Below are positions 1 to 5,100 of a DNA stretch of 5,100 nt, one piece after another. The DNA is from JBDTMC01 sp039934475 (GTDB lineage: Bacteria > Acidobacteriota > Terriglobia > Bryobacterales > Bryobacteraceae). The notes beneath the pieces were generated by a model that worked only from the letters and a program-made list of their open reading frames with translations, did not search any database and had not been told where the DNA came from. The translations under genes and the position numbers were made by a program. The DNA lies in NCBI GenBank assembly GCA_039934475.1, contig JBDTMC010000541.1:1-5100 (forward strand), written 5' to 3'. Each line of letters begins with the position of its first letter. Position 1 is the first letter of the stretch.

Positions 1-52
1 CGACGCGAAATAGAGAAAAAACGACGGTTGGCCGCACATACTGAGTGCCGCT

Positions 53-631
53 ATGACTGTCGAAGAACAAACCGACGAAATCCGCCAAAGTACGATGCCC
101 CGTTCTTTTGGCCCCGACGATCTGGAGCCCTTTCCCAACTCGGAAACAGGAGCAAAGGCGAAAGGTGAATTCGAGATTGTTCTTGGACCGAAGCAACTTT
201 CCATCGCGCTGTTTCTACTGCTTGCCCAAATGGGGCTGGTGGCAGGCATCGCTTACACGGTCGGCCGATCCTCCGGCACAGTTCAGCCGAAACGAGCCGT
301 CACCGCCGCCGTTTTTGACGTCACCACCCCCGCCGTCCCGGTTGTTTCGGAGCCGGTTCCTGTCGCTCGGGAAATGGCAGCGGTTCCGGCCCCCAAGCAT
401 GAACTCACGCCACCCCCCGGACTCTACTTGCAGGTGGGATCGCTGGATGTGTCAGGCGCTAGCGCCTCAGTGGCGGCATTGACGGCGAAAGGTTTCCCAG
501 CGCGCCTTGCGCCAGGTTCGAGCGATAATACTTTCCGCGTTTTGGTTGGCCCCGTTCCCGATGGAAAAACCAGCGCCATTACGGATTCGCTCGGGGACTT
601 GGGGTACCTCTCCTTTCCGAAGCGCTACTAA
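53..631 (+). CDS. SPOR-domain membrane protein
   Basis: This 192-residue protein has the layout of a bitopic inner-membrane SPOR protein. A charged cytoplasmic N-terminus (residues 1-47) is followed by one hydrophobic helix (about 49-70, LSIALFLLLAQMGLVAGI). Next comes a low-complexity Pro/Val/Ala linker (about 90-122), then a C-terminal SPOR-like domain (about 123-192). That domain opens with GLYLQVGSL, has the central FRVLVGPV strand and ends with LGYLSFPKRY, the usual SPOR pattern. SPOR domains bind peptidoglycan stripped of stem peptides and often localise proteins to the septum, so a periplasmic wall-binding role is inferred. The ATG at 53 is chosen because an in-frame TAG lies at 11-13; the ribosome binding site is weak. 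It is the first of three closely spaced genes, 9 bp before the phosphodiesterase gene. The class assignment is fairly secure; the specific role (division, wall remodelling) is not visible. Confidence 0.85.
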   Translation: MTVEEQTDEIRQSTMPRSFGPDDLEPFPNSETGAKAKGEFEIVLGPKQLSIALFLLLAQMGLVAGIAYTVGRSSGTVQPKRAVTAAVFDVTTPAVPVVSEPVPVAREMAAVPAPKHELTPPPGLYLQVGSLDVSGASASVAALTAKGFPARLAPGSSDNTFRVLVGPVPDGKTSAITDSLGDLGYLSFPKRY

Positions 632-640
632 AATAGGTTC

Positions 641-2452
641 GTGATTGCCCGCCGCCTCTTCGCTCTTACCGTCCTGGTCGCCACGTTGTCAGCGGCGTCG
701 CCGGATACCAGCCATGTCCTTCTCTTCAGCCTCGACGGTATGGGATACCAGCGCTGGACCGAGGATCCCATCAGCGAAGAACTTTCCGCCCTGAGGGGCA
801 TTGCCAACATCGGTGTAACCGCCGACGGCGTTCAGCCGCATTTTCCCAGCACAACCGCCAACTCGCACGCCGCCCTCTGGACTGGCGCTTACGGCGATGT
901 CAACGGAATCTCGGCGAACTCCAATCCTGCGGTTCCCCGCCAGGACCACCTCTTCACGGATCGTGTCGTCGGATTTCGGGCGGATTCGCTGGTTGCGGAG
1001 CCAATCTGGGCCGCTGCGGCGCGTCAAGGCGTCACCGCGGTTGCCTATCAAGCCACACAGGCGTACCCTTTTCTTCCCGTTAACACCGCTCCGGGCGCGA
1101 AGACGCCTCCCATTCTTGTGAACGGCTATCAGACAAAGATGCTGACCCCCTGGGCCATGGTGCGGCAAAGCGACGTAAAGCCGGAAACCTGCGCCGTCTG
1201 GAAGCCAGCGGTGTCCTCGTCCCGCTGCTTCACGTGGACCAACGGACCGTTTACGCTCCACATTGCGAAGAGGCGTGAACAGATGCTGATTTCCGCCGCC
1301 CCGGCCGGGCCAAGGGTGGTGGTGCACGCCGCCACGGAAGAATCTGAAGCCCCACGGCACAGGCCGCTGGCGCGCCACTTCAGCGAGGGCCTCTTTGTGG
1401 CGCCGGAGTTGGTGGTGCATTTCCGTCTGTTCTCCTCGTTGCCCGATGACTTCCTGCTCCTCGTGACGCCCATTCACGAGCTTGGCGTCTTCACCGGCGA
1501 CCGTAAGGCGATGCTGCGCGATACGGGTGCGTTTGTCGGCAACGGCCCTCTGCGGCTGTTCGAATCGGCACAACTTGGCACCACCGTGCCCAACGGCGGC
1601 AACGGCATTGCCGAGCGGCGATTTCTGGAGGCTACCGAATTTGTGGTCCGCCAGAACGTGCGACAGACGACATGGTTATGGCGTCGCTATTCACCGCGCC
1701 TGCTGACGGGCTATCTCAATTATCCCGACGAGATCGACCATTTGATGCTCGGCCTTACGCATCCGGATGTGCCCGGCGTCGCCCCCGCTGTGCGAGCCAG
1801 CTATCAAGGCTTCCGCCGCTGGGGGTATGTCATCCTCAACCGCGCGCTGCAATCCTTCGTCGCCCTGCGCGGGAAGCGCGATCACATCATCTTCACGAGT
1901 GACCACGGGATGGCGCCGGTGTGGAAGCACGTCCGCGTAAGTGAAGTATTGCGACAAGCCGGATTGGGTGACGTTGCCGCTCACGTGTATAACTTTCTCG
2001 TGCTCAACACGGAAGACTGGAAGGGTGGCTCGATTCCCGGAGCCCAGCGGGACTTGTATGCGGATAAAGCGCAGGCCGCGCTGGCAGCAGTCCGGGATCC
2101 GGATACGGGAGAGGCAGTCTTTCGGTCGTTCGCCCGGCCCTCTCAGGATAGTGCGCGTTACGGAATTGGCGGTCCGTCGGGTGGCGACCTCTACTGGGAT
2201 CTGGCGCCCGGTTACTACTTCTCAAACGCGTCCGACGGCCCGATCCTATCCACGTTGCGAACGCCCGCAGGCAATCATGGCTTTCTGCCAACGCGGCTCG
2301 ACATGCTGGCCATCTGCATAGCCGCCGGTCCGCGTATAACCAAACACAGCGTCTGGCCGCGAATGCGGGGCATCGACATCGCTCCTCTGACGGCCGACCT
2401 CCTTCGTATCCAGCCTCCGGCCCAGTCGCGCGGACGGTCCCCGCTGCAATAA
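641..2452 (+). CDS. Secreted type I phosphodiesterase/nucleotide pyrophosphatase-like enzyme (alkaline phosphatase superfamily)
   Basis: This 603-residue protein belongs to the alkaline phosphatase superfamily, closest to the nucleotide pyrophosphatase/phosphodiesterase group, which hydrolyses phosphate mono- or diesters with two metal ions and a Thr/Ser nucleophile. The metal ligands are all recognisable: Asp32 in LLFSLDGMG, Thr72 as likely nucleophile in FPSTTANSHAALWTG, Asp363 and His367 in YPDEIDH, Asp421-His422 in FTSDHGM, and His546 in GNHGF. The N-terminus (IARRLFALTVLVATLSAAS) is a Sec-type signal peptide, so it should act in the periplasm or outside. It is longer than typical 400-450-residue relatives; the extra part is roughly residues 140-330, including a probably beta-rich stretch at 204-286 that separates the nucleophile from the second metal motif. 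The GTG at 641 is used because it precedes the signal peptide; the ribosome binding site is poor, so coupling to the upstream gene (9 bp away) is plausible. Substrate cannot be read from sequence. Confidence 0.88.
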   Translation: MIARRLFALTVLVATLSAASPDTSHVLLFSLDGMGYQRWTEDPISEELSALRGIANIGVTADGVQPHFPSTTANSHAALWTGAYGDVNGISANSNPAVPRQDHLFTDRVVGFRADSLVAEPIWAAAARQGVTAVAYQATQAYPFLPVNTAPGAKTPPILVNGYQTKMLTPWAMVRQSDVKPETCAVWKPAVSSSRCFTWTNGPFTLHIAKRREQMLISAAPAGPRVVVHAATEESEAPRHRPLARHFSEGLFVAPELVVHFRLFSSLPDDFLLLVTPIHELGVFTGDRKAMLRDTGAFVGNGPLRLFESAQLGTTVPNGGNGIAERRFLEATEFVVRQNVRQTTWLWRRYSPRLLTGYLNYPDEIDHLMLGLTHPDVPGVAPAVRASYQGFRRWGYVILNRALQSFVALRGKRDHIIFTSDHGMAPVWKHVRVSEVLRQAGLGDVAAHVYNFLVLNTEDWKGGSIPGAQRDLYADKAQAALAAVRDPDTGEAVFRSFARPSQDSARYGIGGPSGGDLYWDLAPGYYFSNASDGPILSTLRTPAGNHGFLPTRLDMLAICIAAGPRITKHSVWPRMRGIDIAPLTADLLRIQPPAQSRGRSPLQ

Positions 2453-2463
2453 GCTATTGGGAC

Positions 2464-3333
2464 ATGAACCGCCGCCACCTGCTTAAAACCTTGCCGCTTG
2501 CCGCGGCGTCATTGCCGGGTATCGCCGCCGCCGCACCCACGCGCGCCAGACTTCGTTCGGCATTGTGCGCCTATTCTTACCGCGACGCGCTGGCGAAGAA
2601 GACGATGACGCATGACGACTTGGTGCGGATCGCCGTCGAAAATAACGTGGAAGGCATCGATCTCACCGTCTATTGGTTCCCCGATACTTCGGATGCCTTT
2701 CTCATGCCACTGCGGCGCGTGGCCTACAAGAATGCGGTGGAGATCTACAGCATCGCCGTCCGAACGGTGATGACGCAGCCAACCCCCGAGTTGCGGGACA
2801 AGGAATTAATTGAAGTAAAGAAGTGGGTGGATGTGGCTTCGAAGCTCGGTGCTGGCCACGTCCGGGTGTTCGGCGGCACCGTGCCGAAGGGAAATACCGA
2901 AGATGAGGCGGCGCCGTGGGTGGTGGAAGTGTTGAAGCGAGGCGCCGAGTATGCATCATCGAAAGGCGTGATCCTCGGCCTGGAGAATCATGGCGGCATC
3001 ACGGAACGTGCCGCGCGCATCGTCGACATCGTGAAGAAAGTGGATTCACCATGGGTGGGCATCAATCTCGACACCGGCAACTTTAAGAGTGATGTCTTTC
3101 GACAGATGGAGGCGTGCCTGCCGTACGCGGCCAACGTACAAGTGAAAGCGGAGATGTTGGACGATGCGGGGAATCTGGTGCGCCAGGACTGGGACAAAGT
3201 AGTCCGACTAATCGCGGCCGCCGGTTACAAAGGCTATCTCTCGCTAGAGTACGAAGCCAAGGAGCAGGCTGATACCGCGGTGCCGCGTCTGTTGGGAGAG
3301 TTGAACACAGTCATTCGGAAATACTCGGCTTAA
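2464..3333 (+). CDS. Tat-exported sugar phosphate isomerase/epimerase-like TIM-barrel protein
   Basis: The 289-residue product matches the xylose isomerase-like TIM-barrel family (AP endonuclease 2 fold), annotated as sugar phosphate isomerase/epimerase. It begins with a twin-arginine signal, NRRHLLK, then a hydrophobic stretch and Ala-rich cleavage region (about A24/P25), so it is probably exported folded, perhaps with its metal bound. Barrel strands carrying ligands are visible: Glu174 in LGLENHGG, Asp203 in INLDTGN, and Glu262 in LSLEYE. The strand that usually offers a His (HVHVKD-like) reads NVQVKAE, giving Gln226 in its place, with Lys228 kept. Length fits the family (270-300 residues). 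The ATG at 2464 lies 11 bp after the phosphodiesterase stop, with a weak GGGA upstream, consistent with one operon. Substrate is unknown; a role in periplasmic sugar or polyol conversion is only inferred. Its 3' end overlaps the convergent protease gene by 23 bp. Confidence 0.87.
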   Translation: MNRRHLLKTLPLAAASLPGIAAAAPTRARLRSALCAYSYRDALAKKTMTHDDLVRIAVENNVEGIDLTVYWFPDTSDAFLMPLRRVAYKNAVEIYSIAVRTVMTQPTPELRDKELIEVKKWVDVASKLGAGHVRVFGGTVPKGNTEDEAAPWVVEVLKRGAEYASSKGVILGLENHGGITERAARIVDIVKKVDSPWVGINLDTGNFKSDVFRQMEACLPYAANVQVKAEMLDDAGNLVRQDWDKVVRLIAAAGYKGYLSLEYEAKEQADTAVPRLLGELNTVIRKYSA

Positions 3334-4174
3334 GCATCCAAGGCAATTGCCGTTTAATAGGCGCCTTCCACGCCCATAGAAGCCATAGCCCGAAGGCGCC
3401 TGTAGTCAGGATGCCGCCCTCCGGTCCATACTCGCCGCCGCTCCATAACGGCCCGGCTTTCCAGACCATCTCGATGTTCGTCATGCGGGCTGCAAATCCA
3501 CTAACGTCCGCGCCTGTGATGGCCAGCCACACGTTCCAGCCGAAGTGGATACCTAGAGGAAACCAGAGGTCGCCGCTGGCGCGAAAGGCGCATGCCAACG
3601 CAAAACCCGCCAGGAAGGTATTGACCATGCCCAGTTGAGACGCATGCGGGTTCAGGGCGTGACCGGAAGTGAACAATAAGGACGTCAAAATCGCCGCGGG
3701 GATGAGTCCTGTAGTCCTCATCAGGACTTGAAGCAGAAACCCCCGGAATTGGATCTCCTCGCTGGCCGCTGCCGCTAAGAAAACCGCGGCGAAGCCCAAG
3801 ACTAGGTAAGGCGCGGGCGAGGGGCCGGGGATGGATTTGAATTCGGCCGCCCCAACCATCACTGGCGCCACCGTGACTAGCAGCGCGGAGGAGACACCTG
3901 CCGCCAGTCCAATGCCCAAGTTTCGCCCACTCCAGGTAAGTCCGATTTGCGGCAATCCCGCGCCCTCAAACAGTCGCATGCAGATCCAGTTAGCCCCGAG
4001 GCCCGCTAACAACCCTGTGATCGCGAAATTGAACCGGTTGAGCGGGGCAGGAAGGCCGAGAATCTCAACTGCCGGCCGGCAGAAGAAATAGAGCGCGACA
4101 ACCAATACCAGGTACGTGGCGACCCGGGCGGTGGTGGAGAGGATCGGAGAGAGCAGGCTCTTGGTTTCTGACAA
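3311..4174 (-). CDS. CPBP-family intramembrane metalloprotease (CAAX/Abi type)
   Basis: This 287-residue polytopic membrane protein carries the CPBP (CAAX protease and bacteriocin-processing, Abi) signature. Motif 1 is the pair Glu139-Glu140 with Arg144 (SEEIQFRGF). Motif 2 is Phe168 and His172 (LLFTSGH). Motif 3 is His210 and Asn214 (HFGWN). Together these form the intramembrane glutamate/histidine active site. Hydrophobic segments lie near residues 18-31, 50-65, 86-108, 122-137, 157-170, 184-197, 205-220 and 255-269, so about eight helices. The start must be the TTG at 4174-4172: an in-frame TAA lies four codons upstream (4186-4184), and the first transmembrane helix begins near residue 18. 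No Shine-Dalgarno is visible. Family members process prenylated proteins or bacteriocins, or serve as housekeeping proteases; the substrate here is unknown. It is convergent with the isomerase gene and divergent from the C25-propeptide gene. Confidence 0.88.
   Translation of the reverse strand: MSETKSLLSPILSTTARVATYLVLVVALYFFCRPAVEILGLPAPLNRFNFAITGLLAGLGANWICMRLFEGAGLPQIGLTWSGRNLGIGLAAGVSSALLVTVAPVMVGAAEFKSIPGPSPAPYLVLGFAAVFLAAAASEEIQFRGFLLQVLMRTTGLIPAAILTSLLFTSGHALNPHASQLGMVNTFLAGFALACAFRASGDLWFPLGIHFGWNVWLAITGADVSGFAARMTNIEMVWKAGPLWSGGEYGPEGGILTTGAFGLWLLWAWKAPIKRQLPWMLKPSISE
3359..3401. repeat. 10-bp perfect inverted repeat (possible weak stem-loop)
   Basis: AGGCGCCTTC at 3359-3368 is exactly complementary to GAAGGCGCCT at 3392-3401, with a 23-nt loop. 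Each arm also contains the palindrome AGGCGCCT. It sits 26 bp after the isomerase stop and within the 3' coding part of the CPBP gene. It could slow or end plus-strand transcription, but there is no T-run after the second arm and the loop is long, so a classical intrinsic terminator is not supported. Chance and G+C-rich codons remain possible. Confidence 0.3.
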
Positions 4175-4190
4175 GTAGAATTTTTACAAT
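4161..4190 (+). promoter_or_regulatory. Possible sigma-70-type promoter for the C25-propeptide gene
   Basis: TACAAT at 4185-4190 matches TATAAT at five of six positions and lies in a locally A/T-rich patch within G+C-rich DNA. With an 18-bp spacer the -35 position would be TTGGTT (4161-4166), a weak match sharing only TTG. Transcription would begin near 4197 and leave a leader of about 100 nt before the ATG at 4299. On the opposite strand the same patch reads TATTGT (4191-4186), which could act as a -10 for the divergent protease gene and would give an almost leaderless transcript. This is pattern matching only. Confidence 0.25.
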
Positions 4191-4298
4191 ACCGCACGAA
4201 CTCCTGAAACGCTGCGGCCCCCTCTTGCACTACTACCCGAGAGCGGCGCGCGATTCAGCGCATCGCCCACTAAAAAGCAACCAACTAAAGGATTCCCA
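4175..4298. other. Divergent intergenic region
   Basis: This 124-bp stretch is the only sizeable non-coding gap in the window and must hold the promoters of both divergent genes. An A/T-rich patch (about 4177-4191) next to the protease start gives way to G+C-rich DNA and then to an A-rich leader (4270-4298) before the plus-strand gene. I see no clear operator dyad, riboswitch or terminator in it. A weak CGCTG (4210-4214)/CAGCG (4256-4260) pairing is too short to claim as structure. Confidence 0.6.
4287..4292 (+). promoter_or_regulatory. Ribosome binding site of the C25-propeptide gene
   Basis: AAAGGA sits six bases before the ATG at 4299, a good Shine-Dalgarno match and spacing. It is the clearest ribosome binding site in the window and fixes the start of the reading frame that runs off the right edge. 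Confidence 0.7.
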
Positions 4299-5100
4299 AT
4301 GACTCGAACAAAAGCTCTCTACTCGTTCCTTGCCCTGATGGCTGGAACGAGTCTCTTCACGGTTCCTGCGGCAGCGCAGAAGACCGGCAACTGGATCGCC
4401 CTGGACACCGCTCCCGCAGGTACCCCTGCCGACATTAAACTGGACAAGGCGGCGTCCAACCCCACTTACACGGCCCTCGACATCTACATCCACGGCTTCT
4501 ATGTGGAAACCAAGCAGGGACCGGACGGCAGCTATTCCAAGGTTACCGTTCCCGGCATGGGAACCATCTCGCAGACCGGCGCGCCCAGCTTGCCTGCGGC
4601 GCGGCTGCAGTTTGCCATCGTCACCAGTTCAGATGTTCTGAAGCTCGCCGTCAACAAGCCGGACTCGATCAAGCGATACACCAACATCAATGTGTGGCCG
4701 CAACCCATTTCTGAAACCGACGAAGGTACCGGCTCGCCGGAAGTGTTTAAGAAGGACACGGCCATATACGGGTCTAAAGGACCCTGGCCCGCATCGACCG
4801 TGGCGCCGTCCTCCCGGCTCGCGTCTAAGCTCGGCTCCATCAAAGGTCTCAGCACTGAGGTCTACCCGATGCAATGGGATCCGAGTTCTCGTGTGTTCCA
4901 GGTGGCTGGACATACACGCCTTGAGTTCTCGCACCCTGGCACGGCCGCCCGCCAGAACCCGATTACCAAGGAACGGTACACACTGGCGCAAAAGACCTTT
5001 ATTAACTGGTCTGTGGTCGGCGCCTACAGCCCCGCCAACATCGTCTTCTACGAAGGTGACTTCCTCTGCAACGACACCGTGCCCCTGGGCGCGCCGGTCG
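4299..5100 (+). CDS. Secreted protein with gingipain-type (peptidase C25) propeptide, 5' part only
   Basis: The frame opened by the ATG at 4299 has no stop before the window ends, giving 267 visible residues. The first 26 residues (start MTRTKALYSF, ending VPAAA) form a Sec signal peptide, cleaved probably before Gln27. The following region resembles the C25 (gingipain) propeptide: VPGMGTISQTGAPSLP at 84-99, then strand-like LQFAIV, then INVWPQPISE at 130-139, then FKKDTAIYGSKGPWP at 150-164, and VYPMQWDPSSRVFQVAG at 188-204 followed by TRLEF. In gingipains this segment is an inhibitory, folding-assisting prodomain before a His/Cys caspase-like catalytic domain. No catalytic domain lies inside the window, so peptidase activity is inferred from the prodomain alone; relatives may carry other C-terminal modules. 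It is divergent from the CPBP protease gene and has the best ribosome binding site here. Lysine codons favour AAG (12 of 16). Confidence 0.72.
   Translation, partial: MTRTKALYSFLALMAGTSLFTVPAAAQKTGNWIALDTAPAGTPADIKLDKAASNPTYTALDIYIHGFYVETKQGPDGSYSKVTVPGMGTISQTGAPSLPAARLQFAIVTSSDVLKLAVNKPDSIKRYTNINVWPQPISETDEGTGSPEVFKKDTAIYGSKGPWPASTVAPSSRLASKLGSIKGLSTEVYPMQWDPSSRVFQVAGHTRLEFSHPGTAARQNPITKERYTLAQKTFINWSVVGAYSPANIVFYEGDFLCNDTVPLGAPV

Noticed and set aside
1..52. Possible tail of an upstream gene ending at the TAG at 11-13
   Set aside because: Only three codons would be visible (Asp-Ala-Lys), so neither the gene nor its frame can be supported. No clear promoter is seen in the remaining bases.
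454..467. Perfect 14-bp palindrome AGGCGCTAGCGCCT inside the SPOR gene
   Set aside because: It encodes part of an SGASAS stretch in a domain loop. A palindrome of this length is expected by chance at a rate near 0.3 per window of this size, and pairing does not extend further.
689..1573. Long minus-strand open frame (294 codons) opposite the phosphodiesterase gene
   Set aside because: It is Arg/Gly-rich with no recognisable domain or signal and lies wholly antisense to a gene whose catalytic motifs are complete. It is a high-G+C shadow frame.
3411..4091. Plus-strand open frames opposite the CPBP protease gene
   Set aside because: They are Pro/Ala-rich antisense shadows; the minus-strand frame carries all CPBP active-site motifs and its transmembrane helices.
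4233..4493. Minus-strand open frame of 86 codons across the intergenic region and the start of the C25-propeptide gene
   Set aside because: Its composition is unremarkable, it has no evident ribosome binding site, and it covers the leader and signal peptide of the plus-strand gene.
4532..4991. Two minus-strand open frames of 107 and 120 codons near the right end
   Set aside because: Both lie opposite the plus-strand frame beginning at 4299, which has a ribosome binding site, signal peptide and propeptide motifs. The minus-strand products resemble no known family.

Overview
The window is a dense, roughly 60% G+C bacterial segment with five protein-coding genes, no RNA genes and no mobile elements. 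I infer an Acidobacteriota origin, most like the Solibacter/Bryobacter lineage. The reasons are the envelope-directed gene set, the Tat-signal sugar isomerase/epimerase type, the GTG and TTG starts, and a gingipain-like secreted protein. No marker gene is present, so this placement is tentative.

Positions 53-3333, plus strand, hold three tightly packed genes with gaps of 9 and 11 bp that look like one operon. They encode (i) a small inner-membrane protein with a C-terminal SPOR (peptidoglycan-binding) domain, (ii) a secreted 603-residue alkaline-phosphatase-superfamily enzyme of the type I phosphodiesterase/nucleotide pyrophosphatase class with its full metal-ligand set, and (iii) a Tat-exported TIM-barrel sugar phosphate isomerase/epimerase-like protein in which the usual metal-site His appears to be Gln. 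All three products are predicted to act in or across the cell envelope.

Positions 3311-4174, minus strand, encode a CPBP/CAAX-type intramembrane metalloprotease with all active-site motifs. It overlaps the isomerase gene tail-to-tail by 23 bp and must start at a TTG codon. A 124-bp intergenic region (4175-4298) separates it from a divergent gene.

From 4299 to the right edge, plus strand, an open reading frame runs off the window. It has a good ribosome binding site and a Sec signal peptide, and its visible 267 residues resemble the propeptide of gingipain-type C25 cysteine peptidases. The catalytic part, if there is one, lies beyond the window. Apart from this truncated gene and the divergent protease pair it forms with the CPBP gene, the content is ordinary for a chromosome of this kind. 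I see no clear evidence of a wholly new system.
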